64,000 nucleotides of DNA from contig NZ_NCXM01000031.1 of assembly GCF_002104765.1 (NCBI RefSeq), positions 1 through 64,000 on the forward strand, read 5' to 3'. A program made the translations under genes and the position numbers. Shown here piece by piece: positions 15,011 through 24,023 of the stretch. Numbering within the stretch: the stretch's first letter is position 1; each line of letters starts with the position of its first letter. The notes under the pieces were generated by a model. The model saw only the letters and a program-made list of their open reading frames with translations, had not been told where the DNA came from and ran no database searches. This stretch comes from Mycolicibacterium vulneris. GTDB taxonomy: Bacteria; Actinomycetota; Actinomycetes; Mycobacteriales; Mycobacteriaceae.

Positions 15011-15814
15011 ATGACGGAGTCCAGGGAGCCCCAAGTCGCCGGCTCGGCGGCTCCGAGCCCGGAGCCGACAACCACCAGCAACGGCGTATCCGGCCAGCCA
15101 TTGAGCCGGGCCAGGTATTCGCGAGTGTTGCTCAAGCTCGGCGGCGAGATGTTCGGCGGCGGCCAGGTCGGCCTGGATCCCGATGTCGTGGCGCGGGTGG
15201 CTCGGCAGATCGCCGAGGTGGTCCGCGGCGGTGTCCAGGTCGCCGTGGTGATCGGCGGAGGCAACTTCTTCCGGGGTGCGCAGCTTCAGCAGCGCGGCAT
15301 GGAACGCACCCGGTCGGACTACATGGGCATGCTGGGCACCGTCATGAACAGCCTCGCGCTGCAAGACTTTCTGGAGAAGGAAGGCATCGTCACCCGGGTC
15401 CAGACCGCGATCACCATGGGCCAGGTGGCCGAGCCGTACCTGCCGTTGCGCGCCGTACGCCACCTGGAGAAGGGCCGCGTGGTGATCTTCGGGGCCGGCA
15501 TGGGGCTGCCCTACTTCTCCACCGACACCACCGCCGCGCAGCGCGCCCTGGAGATCGGTGCCGAGGTGGTCTTGATGGCCAAGGCGGTCGACGGCGTGTT
15601 CGACGCGGATCCGCGGCAGCATCCCGATGCCGAATTGATCGCCGCGATCAGTCACCGTGAGGTGATCGACCGCGGGCTACGAGTGGCCGATGCCACCGCG
15701 TTCAGCCTGTGCATGGACAATGGCATGCCGATCCTGGTGTTCAACCTGCTGACCAATGGCAATATCGCCCGGGCGGTCGCTGGTGAGAAGATCGGGACTC
15801 TGGTCACCACCTGA
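15011..15814 (+). CDS. pyrH: UMP kinase
   Basis: A 267-residue bacterial UMP kinase (UMP + ATP to UDP + ADP), of the amino-acid-kinase fold and usually regulated by GTP and UTP. Motifs: LLKLGGEMFGG (ATP loop), VIGGGNFFRG, DYMGMLGTVMNSLAL, GAGMGLPYFSTDTTAAQRA, LMAKAVDGVFDADP. A poorly conserved 35-residue N-terminal extension is normal in mycobacteria. The ATG at 15011 has GAGGAG 4 bp upstream. First gene of the pyrH-frr-cdsA-rlmN cluster. Confidence 0.96.
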   Translation: MTESREPQVAGSAAPSPEPTTTSNGVSGQPLSRARYSRVLLKLGGEMFGGGQVGLDPDVVARVARQIAEVVRGGVQVAVVIGGGNFFRGAQLQQRGMERTRSDYMGMLGTVMNSLALQDFLEKEGIVTRVQTAITMGQVAEPYLPLRAVRHLEKGRVVIFGAGMGLPYFSTDTTAAQRALEIGAEVVLMAKAVDGVFDADPRQHPDAELIAAISHREVIDRGLRVADATAFSLCMDNGMPILVFNLLTNGNIARAVAGEKIGTLVTT

Positions 15815-15879
15815 GGGGAAAACGCGATGACTTGCGCGTGCGATGATGCGCAGCGCAGCAATGAGGAGGAGCGGCGCAC

Positions 15880-16437
15880 ATGATCGACGAGGCTCTCTTC
15901 GACGCGGAAGAGAAAATGGAGAAGGCCGTGGCGGTCGCCCGCGACGACTTGTCGACCATCCGGACCGGGCGCGCCAACCCGGGCATGTTCTCACGGATCG
16001 TGATCGACTACTACGGCACGGCCACGCCCATCACGCAGCTGGCCAGTATCAACGTGCCCGAGGCGCGCCTCGTCGTCATCAAGCCGTACGAAGCCAGTCA
16101 GGTGGGCGCGATCGAGACGGCGATCCGCAACTCCGACCTCGGCGTCAATCCCACCAACGACGGCACCCTGATCCGGGTGGCCGTGCCGCAGCTGACCGAG
16201 GAACGCCGCCGGGAGCTGGTCAAGCAGGCCAAGAGCAAGGGTGAGGACGCCAAGGTCTCGGTGCGCAACATCCGCCGCAAAGCGATGGAGGAGTTGCATC
16301 GCATCCGCAAGGACGGCGAGGCCGGCGAGGACGAGGTCGGCCGGGCCGAAAAGGACCTGGACAAGACCACGCATCAATACACCACCCAGATCGAAGAGCT
16401 GGTCAAGCACAAAGAAGGCGAACTGCTGGAGGTCTAG
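15880..16437 (+). CDS. frr: Ribosome recycling factor
   Basis: A 185-residue RRF, which with EF-G splits post-termination ribosomes. The conserved DLSTIRTGRANPGM, GVNPTNDGTLIRV and VRNIRRKAMEELHRI segments are present, and the length is exact for the family. A very strong ribosome-binding site, GAGGAGGA at 15863-15870, is part of a short leader repeat that recurs before the ElaA-like gene at 59.9 kb. Its stop overlaps the cdsA start. Confidence 0.97.
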   Translation: MIDEALFDAEEKMEKAVAVARDDLSTIRTGRANPGMFSRIVIDYYGTATPITQLASINVPEARLVVIKPYEASQVGAIETAIRNSDLGVNPTNDGTLIRVAVPQLTEERRRELVKQAKSKGEDAKVSVRNIRRKAMEELHRIRKDGEAGEDEVGRAEKDLDKTTHQYTTQIEELVKHKEGELLEV

Positions 16438-17396
16438 TGACCTCAGCAGCTAAGTCCACCAGGCCAGTGGCAACTCCAGAACCCGGCGCAGACGACCGGC
16501 CCGACAATCCGTCGCGCGCCGCCAAGGAGACGATCCAGCAGCCGGCCAAGAAGACATCGCGCGCCGGACGTAACCTGCGCGCCGCCATCGCGGTGGGCGC
16601 CGGTATCGGCGGCGTCCTGGTCGTGACGCTGGTGTTCGCGCCGCGCTTCTGGGTTCCCATCGTCGCCATTGCCATCGTCGTGGCCACCCACGAAGTGGTT
16701 CGGCGATTACGCGAAGCCGGCTACGTCATACCCGTCATCCCGCTGCTGGCCGGGGGCCAGCTCACCGTCTGGCTGACCTGGCCGTTCCACGCCGCGGGCG
16801 CACTGGCCGGCTTCGGCGTCACCGTGGTGGTCTGCAACGTGTGGCGGCTGTTCATGCAGGACAAGCGCAAACGGCCCGAGCCGTTCGACGGCTCGCCGTC
16901 GGCCAACTACCTCAGAGACGCCTCGGCCACGGTGTTCCTGGCCGCGTGGGTGCCGCTGTTCGCGTCCTTCGGCGTGCTGCTGGTCTACCCGCACGACGGT
17001 GCCGGGCGGGTCTTCTGCCTGATGATCACGGTCGTCGCCTCCGACACCGGCGGATATGCCGTGGGGGCGCTCTTGGGCAAACACCCGATGGTTCCGGCGA
17101 TCAGCCCCAAGAAGTCCTGGGAGGGATTCGCCGGCTCCCTGGTGTTCGGCATCACCGCGGCGACGCTGACGGCGACCTTCCTGGCCGGCAAACCGTGGTG
17201 GATCGGCGCGCTGCTGGGAGTCGTCCTCGTGCTGACCTGCACCCTTGGCGATCTGGTGGAGTCGCAGGTCAAGCGTGACCTGGGCATCAAGGACATGGGC
17301 CGGCTGCTGCCCGGCCACGGCGGCCTGATGGATCGGCTCGATGGCGTCCTGCCGTCGGCGGTCGCGGCATGGACGGTGTTGACGCTCGTTCCCTAG
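16437..17396 (+). CDS. cdsA: Phosphatidate cytidylyltransferase
   Basis: A 319-residue integral membrane enzyme making CDP-diacylglycerol from phosphatidate and CTP. About 45 disordered, charged residues come first, then several membrane segments. The C-terminal signature S-x-VKR-x3-KD-x5-PGHGG-x2-DR-x-D is present as ESQVKRDLGIKDMGRLLPGH, then GGLMDRLDG (near residues 274-303), with metal-binding Asp residues. The GTG start shares a base with the frr stop (TAGTG), indicating translational coupling. Confidence 0.94.
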   Translation: MTSAAKSTRPVATPEPGADDRPDNPSRAAKETIQQPAKKTSRAGRNLRAAIAVGAGIGGVLVVTLVFAPRFWVPIVAIAIVVATHEVVRRLREAGYVIPVIPLLAGGQLTVWLTWPFHAAGALAGFGVTVVVCNVWRLFMQDKRKRPEPFDGSPSANYLRDASATVFLAAWVPLFASFGVLLVYPHDGAGRVFCLMITVVASDTGGYAVGALLGKHPMVPAISPKKSWEGFAGSLVFGITAATLTATFLAGKPWWIGALLGVVLVLTCTLGDLVESQVKRDLGIKDMGRLLPGHGGLMDRLDGVLPSAVAAWTVLTLVP

Positions 17397-17408
17397 GCAG
17401 GCCCGAGC

Positions 17409-18524
17409 GTGACCGATACTGGACAGGTCATGGTTCAACAATTGGTGTTCTCCGAGCCGCGGCGCGGCAAGCCGCCGCGGCACCTGGCCGACCTCGATGA
17501 GGACGGCCGCGCGTCGGCCGTCGCGGAGCTGGGCCTGCCGGCGTTTCGCGCCAAGCAGCTGGCGCATCAGTACTACGGCCGGCTGATCGCCGATCCGCGG
17601 CAGATGACCGACCTCCCAGCGGGCTTGCGCGACGCCATCGCCGAGACGATGTTCCCGATCCTGCTCACCGCGGCCTCCCAGGTGACCTGCGATGCGGGCC
17701 AGACTCGAAAGACGTTGTGGCGCGCGCTCGACGGGGTGACCGTCGAGTCGGTGCTGATGCGCTATCCGCAACGCAACACCGTGTGCATCTCGTCGCAGGC
17801 GGGCTGCGGTATGGCCTGTCCGTTCTGCGCGACGGGCCAGGGCGGGCTGACCCGCAACCTGTCGACGGCCGAGATCCTCGAGCAGGTGCGCGCCGGCGCC
17901 GCGGCGCTGCGCGACGACTTCGGGGACCGGCTGTCCAACGTGGTGTTCATGGGCATGGGCGAGCCGCTGGCCAACTACGCCCGCGTGGTCGCCGCGGTGC
18001 GGCGCATCATCGCCGCGCCGCCACACGGTTTCGGCATCTCGGCCCGTTCGGTGACGGTGTCGACCGTGGGCCTGGCCCCCGCCATCCGCAAACTCGCCGA
18101 CGAACGGCTCGGCGTCACGCTGGCGCTGTCGCTGCACGCGCCCGACGACGAACTGCGCGACACGCTGGTGCCGGTCAACAACCGGTGGAAGATCACCGAG
18201 GCCCTCGACGCCGCAAGGTATTACGCCGACGCCACCGGGCGGCGGGTGTCGGTGGAGTACGCGTTGATCCGTGATGTCAATGACCAGCCTTGGCGCGCAG
18301 ACCTTTTGGGGCAGCGGCTGCATCGTGCGCTCGGGCCGCTGGTGCACGTCAACCTGATTCCGCTCAACCCGACCCCGGGAAGTGAGTGGGACGCCAGCCC
18401 CAAGCCGGTCGAGCGGGAGTTCGTCCGACGGGTCCGCGGCAAGGGGGTGTCCTGCACGGTGCGCGACACCCGCGGACGTGAGATCAGCGCCGCCTGCGGG
18501 CAGCTGGCCGCCGAGCGCGGATGA
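17409..18524 (+). CDS. rlmN: 23S rRNA/tRNA dual-specificity methyltransferase RlmN
   Basis: A 371-residue radical SAM enzyme that methylates C2 of A2503 in 23S rRNA and A37 in tRNAs. The [4Fe-4S] motif is C133-x3-C137-x2-C140 (CGMACPFC). SAM-binding MGMGEPLANY and SVTVSTVGLAP follow, and a reactive Cys lies near residue 349 (GVSCTVRDTRG), as in the two-cysteine mechanism. The GTG at 17409 begins 12 bp after cdsA; a later in-frame ATG (residue 8) matches the shorter start of relatives. Confidence 0.94.
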   Translation: MTDTGQVMVQQLVFSEPRRGKPPRHLADLDEDGRASAVAELGLPAFRAKQLAHQYYGRLIADPRQMTDLPAGLRDAIAETMFPILLTAASQVTCDAGQTRKTLWRALDGVTVESVLMRYPQRNTVCISSQAGCGMACPFCATGQGGLTRNLSTAEILEQVRAGAAALRDDFGDRLSNVVFMGMGEPLANYARVVAAVRRIIAAPPHGFGISARSVTVSTVGLAPAIRKLADERLGVTLALSLHAPDDELRDTLVPVNNRWKITEALDAARYYADATGRRVSVEYALIRDVNDQPWRADLLGQRLHRALGPLVHVNLIPLNPTPGSEWDASPKPVEREFVRRVRGKGVSCTVRDTRGREISAACGQLAAERG

Positions 18525-18581
18525 ACCGGGAGGGCGACGCGCACGTCTTAAAGGCATAACGCCAGCAAACGGGGGTGCGCC

Positions 18582-19088
18582 ATGACTCGCCTGTTCTCTC
18601 CGCTCAGGTTGTTCGCCGCGGCCGTCTTCGCCGTGGCACTGATCGTCGTACTGGGCGGTGCGCCGCGCGCGCTGGCCGCCGACGACCGGCTGCAATTCAC
18701 CGGGACGACGCTGAGCGGTGCGCCTTTCAACGGCGCCACTTTGCAGGGCAAGCCCGCGGTGCTGTGGTTCTGGGCGCCGTTCTGCCCGTTCTGCAACGCC
18801 GAAGCCCGCGGCGTCAGCCAGGTGGCGGCCGCCAACCCCGGCGTGACCTTTGTCGGGGTGGCCGGACGCTCCGACGTCGGCGCGGAACAGACCTTCGTCT
18901 CCAAATACGGCCTGAACTTCACCAACCTCAACGACGCCGACGGATCTATCTGGGCTCGTTACAACGTCCCCTGGCAGCCCGCGTACGTCTTCTACCGCGC
19001 GGACGGCAGCTCGACGTTCGTCAATAACCCGACCTCGGCGATGTCGCAGCAGGAGCTCTCCGACCGGGTCTCCGCCCTGAGGTCCTGA
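18582..19088 (+). CDS. mpt53: Secreted DsbE-like thioredoxin-fold protein MPT53
   Basis: A 168-residue exported disulfide oxidoreductase matching MPT53 (Rv2878c). The signal peptide ends near ALAADD. The active site is C68-P-F-C71 in FWAPFCPFCNAEA, and the cis-Pro loop is NVPWQPAYVFY. The M. tuberculosis protein oxidises unfolded exported proteins, the reverse of the reducing role of Gram-negative DsbE. The CcdA-like gene starts 1 bp after its stop, so the pair probably exchanges electrons across the membrane. Confidence 0.92.
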   Translation: MTRLFSPLRLFAAAVFAVALIVVLGGAPRALAADDRLQFTGTTLSGAPFNGATLQGKPAVLWFWAPFCPFCNAEARGVSQVAAANPGVTFVGVAGRSDVGAEQTFVSKYGLNFTNLNDADGSIWARYNVPWQPAYVFYRADGSSTFVNNPTSAMSQQELSDRVSALRS

Positions 19089-19089
19089 C

Positions 19090-19950
19090 TTGGCGGACCA
19101 GGGTCTGGCCGGCCTGGCCTTCGCCGCCGGATTGGTGGCCGCACTGAACCCGTGCGGATTCGCCATGCTGCCCGCTTATCTCCTGCTGGTGGTGCGCGGC
19201 CAGCGTGCCGGGGCCTCGTCGGGTGTGGCGGCTGTCGGGCGGGCGCTGGCGGCCACCGTTGGGATGGCGCTGGGCTTCCTGACCGTGTTCGGCCTGTTCG
19301 GCGCGCTGACCGTCTCGGCGGCCACGACCGTGCAGCGGTACCTGCCATACGCCACCGTGGTCGTCGGCGTGGTCCTGATCGGGCTCGGGGTGTGGCTCCT
19401 GTCGGGCCGTGCGCTGTCGGCCCTGACCCCGCGGCCGCTGGGGCCGCGGTGGGCTCCCACCGCCCGGCTGGGCTCCATGTACGGCTACGGCATCAGCTAC
19501 GCGATCGCCTCGCTGTCATGCACCGTCGGGCCGTTTCTGGCCGTCACCGCCGCCGGCCTGCGCGGGGGATCGATCGCCACCGCCGTGGCGATCTACCTCG
19601 CCTACAGCGCCGGGCTGACGCTGGTGGTCGGGGTGCTCGCCGTCGCGGCGGCGACGGCGAGCTCGGCGGTGGTCGACCGGCTGCGCCGCATGCTGCCGTT
19701 CGTCAACCGGATCGGCGGCGCGGTGCTCGTGCTGGTCGGGCTGTACGTGAGCTATTACGGCAGCTACGAGGTGCGCCTGTTCGGCGCGAACGGCAACCCG
19801 CAGGACGCGGTGATCAGCGCGCACGGGCGGCTACAGGGCGCAGTGGCCGGCTGGGTGCATCAGCACGGGGTGTGGCCGTGGGTGATCGCCCTGGTCGCGC
19901 TGGCGGTCGTCGTGATCGGCGGCGCCTGGCATCGCCGGGCCCACCGCTAG
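19090..19950 (+). CDS. CcdA/DsbD-type transmembrane thiol-disulfide carrier
   Basis: A 286-residue protein with seven or so membrane segments, homologous to Rv2877c and the CcdA/DsbD core. The redox Cys pair is C22 (LNPCGFAMLPAY) and C144 (SLSCTVGPF). It moves reducing equivalents from cytoplasmic thioredoxin to envelope thiol proteins, here probably MPT53. The TTG start follows the mpt53 stop with one intervening base, so translation is coupled. Confidence 0.88.
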   Translation: MADQGLAGLAFAAGLVAALNPCGFAMLPAYLLLVVRGQRAGASSGVAAVGRALAATVGMALGFLTVFGLFGALTVSAATTVQRYLPYATVVVGVVLIGLGVWLLSGRALSALTPRPLGPRWAPTARLGSMYGYGISYAIASLSCTVGPFLAVTAAGLRGGSIATAVAIYLAYSAGLTLVVGVLAVAAATASSAVVDRLRRMLPFVNRIGGAVLVLVGLYVSYYGSYEVRLFGANGNPQDAVISAHGRLQGAVAGWVHQHGVWPWVIALVALAVVVIGGAWHRRAHR

Positions 19951-19967
19951 GGCGAACGGGGTGGCCG

Positions 19968-20222
19968 CTACCTGATCCAGCCGCGGCGGCGGCCCCACAG
20001 GTCGCGGATCAGCGCGACGAGAACCAGCGCCGCGAACCCGATCAGGAACCAGTTCTCGATGTGGCCGACGTGGTTGCCGCGCAGCATCGCCAGCAGGAAT
20101 CCGAAGCCGATCAGGCCGGCAATGTGCCAGGTCCGGTGGTTGATCCTGCTCCAGCCCCACCCTGCCGACGGCACCTCGACGTCGTCGACGCCGTTGAAGC
20201 GCTCCACCTCGGTACTGGCCAC
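19968..20222 (-). CDS. DUF2631 two-helix membrane protein
   Basis: An 84-residue protein like Rv2876. A short acidic N-terminus (STEVERFNGVDDVEVPSAGW) leads to two hydrophobic segments (about residues 34-46 and 57-72) with a basic tail (GRRRGWIR). The GTG at 20222 is chosen because AAGGGGA precedes it and the N-terminus matches the family; longer upstream frames are unsupported. Function unknown. In M. tuberculosis mpt70-dipZ-mpt83 lie between this gene and dxr; here they are absent. Confidence 0.85.
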   Translation of the reverse strand: MASTEVERFNGVDDVEVPSAGWGWSRINHRTWHIAGLIGFGFLLAMLRGNHVGHIENWFLIGFAALVLVALIRDLWGRRRGWIR

Positions 20223-20331
20223 GGCGAATCCCCTTCGGATCGGATTGGCTTGTCGAACCCAAATTCTGGCATACCCGCCAGCGGGCCTGCGGGGCATGGC
20301 CCGCGTCGGCGCCGGGCGGCACAATGAATGG

Positions 20332-21543
20332 GTGACCAACCCGACGACCGATGGGCAAACGCGGGACCGCCTGCGCGTGCTGGTGCTGGGCAGCACCGGC
20401 TCCATCGGCACCCAGGCGCTGGACGTCATCGCCGCCAACCCGGACCGCTTCGAGGTGGTCGGTCTGGCCGCGGGCGGCGCCAACCTGGACACGCTGTTGC
20501 GGCAGCGCGCCGAGACCGGTGTGACCAACATCGCCGTCGCCGACGAGGGCGCGGCGCAGCGGGCCGGCGACATCCCATTTTCCGGCCCCGAAGCGGCGAC
20601 CCGGCTGGTGCAGGAGACCGAGGCCGACGTCGTCCTTAACGCGCTGGTGGGGGCGTTGGGGCTGCGGCCCACGCTGGCCGCGCTGGAATCGGGCGCCCGG
20701 CTGGCGCTGGCCAACAAGGAATCGCTGATCGCCGGTGGTCCGCTGGTGCTGCGGGCCGCCGAGCCGGGGCAGATCGTGCCGGTGGACTCCGAACACTCCG
20801 CGCTGGCGCAGTGCCTGCGCGGCGGGGGCCCCGACGAAGTCGCCAAGCTGGTGCTGACCGCATCCGGCGGCCCGTTCCGTGGCTGGACCGCCGCCCAGCT
20901 CGAGGACGTCACCCCCGAGCAGGCGGGCGCCCATCCGACGTGGTCGATGGGCCCGATGAACACGCTGAACTCGGCCTCGCTGGTCAACAAGGGACTGGAG
21001 CTGATCGAGACCCACCTGCTGTTCGGCATCCCGTACGGCCGCATCGAGGTGGTCGTGCACCCTCAGTCGATTGTTCATTCGATGGTCACGTTCGTGGACG
21101 GCTCGACCCTCGCCCAGGCCAGCCCGCCGGACATGAAACTGCCGATCTCGCTGGCCCTGGGCTGGCCGCAGCGGGTCCCCGGCGCGGCCGCCAGCTGTGA
21201 CTTCAGCACGGCGTCTAGCTGGGATTTCGAGCCGCTGGACGACGACGTTTTCCCCGCCGTCGAGCTGGCCCGGCACGCCGGGCAGACCGGTGGCTGCATG
21301 ACCGCCGTCTACAACGCGGCCAACGAGGAGGCGGCGGAGGCGTTCCTCGCGGGCCGGGTCGGGTTCCCCGCGATTGTCAAAACCATCGCCGACGTGCTGC
21401 ACGCCGCCGACCAATGGGCCGTTTCACCCGCTAACGTGGATGAGGTACTCGACGCGCAGCGCTGGGCACGTGACCGGGCGCAGCGTGCCGTCGCGCAAGC
21501 CCAGCCCGCCAAGGTGTCAGCAAAAGCCTCCGGAGTGGTGTGA
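20332..21543 (+). CDS. dxr: 1-deoxy-D-xylulose 5-phosphate reductoisomerase
   Basis: A 403-residue enzyme, second step of the MEP isoprenoid pathway (DXP + NADPH to MEP) and the fosmidomycin target. NADPH loop LGSTGSIGTQAL at residues 15-26; metal and substrate motifs PVDSEHSALAQ, ASGGPFRG, HPTWSMGPMNTLNSASLVNKGLE, and HPQSIVHSM are all intact. The GTG at 20332 matches the M. tuberculosis start; the frame upstream is not conserved. Rip1 starts 20 bp after the stop. Confidence 0.96.
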   Translation: MTNPTTDGQTRDRLRVLVLGSTGSIGTQALDVIAANPDRFEVVGLAAGGANLDTLLRQRAETGVTNIAVADEGAAQRAGDIPFSGPEAATRLVQETEADVVLNALVGALGLRPTLAALESGARLALANKESLIAGGPLVLRAAEPGQIVPVDSEHSALAQCLRGGGPDEVAKLVLTASGGPFRGWTAAQLEDVTPEQAGAHPTWSMGPMNTLNSASLVNKGLELIETHLLFGIPYGRIEVVVHPQSIVHSMVTFVDGSTLAQASPPDMKLPISLALGWPQRVPGAAASCDFSTASSWDFEPLDDDVFPAVELARHAGQTGGCMTAVYNAANEEAAEAFLAGRVGFPAIVKTIADVLHAADQWAVSPANVDEVLDAQRWARDRAQRAVAQAQPAKVSAKASGVV

Positions 21544-21562
21544 GAAAGGTCTTCGCAACCAA

Positions 21563-22786
21563 ATGATGTTCGTCATCGGCATTGTGCTGTTCGCACTGGC
21601 CATCCTGATCTCGGTGGCCCTGCACGAGTGCGGGCATATGTGGGTTGCGCGCGCGACCGGCATGAAGGTGCGGCGTTACTTCGTCGGCTTCGGCCCCACC
21701 CTGTGGTCGACCCGGCGCGGTGAGACCGAGTACGGCCTTAAGGCGGTTCCGCTGGGCGGCTTCTGCGACATCGCCGGCATGACCTCGGTGGAGGAGTTGG
21801 CGCCCGACGAGACCGACCGCGCCATGTTCAAGCAGAAGGTCTGGAAGCGGGTCGCGGTGCTGTTCGCCGGGCCCGCCGCGAACTTCATCATCTGCCTGGT
21901 GCTGCTCTACGGGATCGCGCTGATCTGGGGGCTGCCGAACCTGCATCCGCCGACCCAGGCGGTGGTCGGCGAAACCGCTTGTGTGGCACCGGAAGTAGCG
22001 CCCGGCAAGATCGCGGACTGCACCGGGCCCGGACCGGCGGCGCTCGCCGGAATCCGGCCGGGCGACGTGATCGTCAAGGTGGGCGACACCCCGGTGTCGA
22101 CCTTCGAGGACATGGCCGCCGCCATCCGTAAGGCGCACGGCAACGTCCCGATCGTCGCCGAGCGCAACGGCACCACGATCACCACCTACGTCGACGTCAC
22201 CACCACCCAGCGCTACCTGACCACCGGGACCAACGGGCAGGGCGGCCAGCAGCAGCCCTCGACGGTCGGCGCCATCGGCGTCGGCGCCGTCAAGGTCGCG
22301 CCCATGCACTACGGGGTGTTCACGGCGATCCCGGCCACCGTCGCCTTCGCCGGTGACCTCACCGGCGAGGTGGGCAAGGCGCTCGTCGCGATCCCCACGA
22401 AGGTCGGCGCGCTGGTGCACGCCATCGGCGGCGGGCAGCGCGACCCGCAGACGCCGATGAGCGTCGTCGGCGCCAGCATCATCGGCGGCGACACCGTCGA
22501 CCACGGGTTGTGGGTGGCGTTCTGGTTCTTCCTGGCCCAGCTGAACCTCATCCTGGGTGCGATCAACCTGGTGCCGCTGCTGCCCTTTGACGGCGGCCAC
22601 ATCGCCATCGCGGTGTTCGAGAAGATCCGCAACCTGGTCCGGTCGGCACGCGGCATGGTCGCGGCCGCGCCGGTGAACTACCTCAAACTCATGCCCGCGA
22701 CGTACGTCGTGCTGGTGTTCGTGGTCGGCTACATGCTGCTCACCGTGACCGCCGATCTGGTCAACCCGATCAGGCTCTTCCAATAA
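21563..22786 (+). CDS. rip1: Site-2 intramembrane protease Rip1
   Basis: A 407-residue M50 zinc protease of the RseP class. HECGH at residues 21-25 lies in the first membrane helix; the second metal motif is LLPFDGGH near the C-terminus. A PDZ domain (GPGPAALAGIRPGDVIVKVG) sits in the middle. In M. tuberculosis Rip1 cleaves anti-sigma factors RskA, RslA and RsmA and affects envelope and virulence. The first of two tandem ATGs is used. The dxr-rip1-ispG order is conserved. Confidence 0.95.
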   Translation: MMFVIGIVLFALAILISVALHECGHMWVARATGMKVRRYFVGFGPTLWSTRRGETEYGLKAVPLGGFCDIAGMTSVEELAPDETDRAMFKQKVWKRVAVLFAGPAANFIICLVLLYGIALIWGLPNLHPPTQAVVGETACVAPEVAPGKIADCTGPGPAALAGIRPGDVIVKVGDTPVSTFEDMAAAIRKAHGNVPIVAERNGTTITTYVDVTTTQRYLTTGTNGQGGQQQPSTVGAIGVGAVKVAPMHYGVFTAIPATVAFAGDLTGEVGKALVAIPTKVGALVHAIGGGQRDPQTPMSVVGASIIGGDTVDHGLWVAFWFFLAQLNLILGAINLVPLLPFDGGHIAIAVFEKIRNLVRSARGMVAAAPVNYLKLMPATYVVLVFVVGYMLLTVTADLVNPIRLFQ

Positions 22787-22808
22787 CGAAACCGAAGGAA
22801 TCAACACA

Positions 22809-23975
22809 GTGACCATTGGCCTGGGCATGCCGCAGACTCCGGCGCCCACGCTCGCTCCCCGGCGTACCACGCGCCAACTGATGGTCCGCGACGTCGGGGT
22901 CGGCAGCGACTATCCGATTTCGGTGCAGTCGATGTGCACGACCAAGACGCATGACGTCAACACGACGCTGCAGCAGATCGCCGAGCTGACCGCGGCCGGC
23001 TGCGACATCGTCCGGGTGGCCTGCCCGCGTCAGGAGGACGCCGACGCGCTGGCCGAGATCGCCCGGCACAGCCAGATCCCGGTCATCGCCGACATCCACT
23101 TCCAGCCCAAGTACATCTTCGCGGCCATCGACGCGGGGTGCGCCGCGGTGCGGGTAAACCCCGGCAACATCAAGGAATTCGACGGCCGGGTCGGCGAGGT
23201 CGCCAAAGCGGCTGCAGCGGCGAACATCCCGATCCGCATCGGCGTCAACGCCGGCTCGCTGGACAAGCGGTTCATGGAGAAGTACGGCAAGGCCACCCCC
23301 GAGGCGCTGGTCGAGTCCGCGCTGTGGGAGGCCTCGCTGTTCGAGGAGCACGGCTTCGGCAACATCAAGATCAGCGTCAAGCACAACGACCCGGTGGTGA
23401 TGGTCGCCGCCTACGAGCAGCTGGCCGCGCAGTGCGATTACCCGCTGCATCTCGGGGTCACCGAGGCCGGTCCGGCCTTCCAGGGCACCATCAAGTCCGC
23501 GGTCGCCTTCGGCGCCCTGCTGTCGCGCGGCATCGGCGACACCATCCGGGTGTCGCTGTCCGCGCCGCCGGTCGAGGAAGTCAAGGTCGGCAACCAGATC
23601 CTCGAGTCGCTGAACCTGCGGCCGCGCGGGCTGGAGATCGTGTCGTGCCCGTCGTGCGGTCGCGCCCAGGTCGACGTGTACACGTTGGCCAACGCGGTGA
23701 GCGCCGGCCTGGACGGTCTGGACGTGCCGCTGCGCGTCGCCGTGATGGGCTGCGTGGTCAACGGTCCGGGGGAGGCCCGCGAGGCCGACCTCGGTGTCGC
23801 GTCGGGAAATGGCAAGGGCCAGATCTTCGTTCGCGGCGAAGTCATCAAGACCGTGCCCGAGGCGCAGATTGTCGAGACGTTGATCGAAGAGGCAATGCGG
23901 ATCGCCTCGGAGATGAACAGCGATGACGGGCCGGAAGCAACATCCAGCGGTTCACCTGTTGTCACCGTAAGCTGA
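22809..23975 (+). CDS. ispG: 4-hydroxy-3-methylbut-2-en-1-yl diphosphate synthase
   Basis: A 388-residue [4Fe-4S] enzyme of the MEP pathway converting MEcPP to HMBPP, using flavodoxin or ferredoxin electrons. Cluster ligands are C280, C283 (SCPSCGRAQVD) and C315 (MGCVVNGPGEA). The TIM-barrel half has ADIHF and RVNPGNIK. The GTG at 22809 follows rip1 by 22 bp, so two MEP enzymes flank a membrane protease in one operon. Confidence 0.96.
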   Translation: MTIGLGMPQTPAPTLAPRRTTRQLMVRDVGVGSDYPISVQSMCTTKTHDVNTTLQQIAELTAAGCDIVRVACPRQEDADALAEIARHSQIPVIADIHFQPKYIFAAIDAGCAAVRVNPGNIKEFDGRVGEVAKAAAAANIPIRIGVNAGSLDKRFMEKYGKATPEALVESALWEASLFEEHGFGNIKISVKHNDPVVMVAAYEQLAAQCDYPLHLGVTEAGPAFQGTIKSAVAFGALLSRGIGDTIRVSLSAPPVEEVKVGNQILESLNLRPRGLEIVSCPSCGRAQVDVYTLANAVSAGLDGLDVPLRVAVMGCVVNGPGEAREADLGVASGNGKGQIFVRGEVIKTVPEAQIVETLIEEAMRIASEMNSDDGPEATSSGSPVVTVS

Positions 23976-24023
23976 TAAACGCCAACGCCGGTCTGAGAGT
24001 TCGCACCACAGAGAGTTCGCCAT

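Noticed and set aside
16707..19166. 819-codon open frame on the minus strand
   Set aside because: It runs antisense to cdsA, rlmN and mpt53, which have full family motifs. Such frames are a by-product of high GC at third codon positions.
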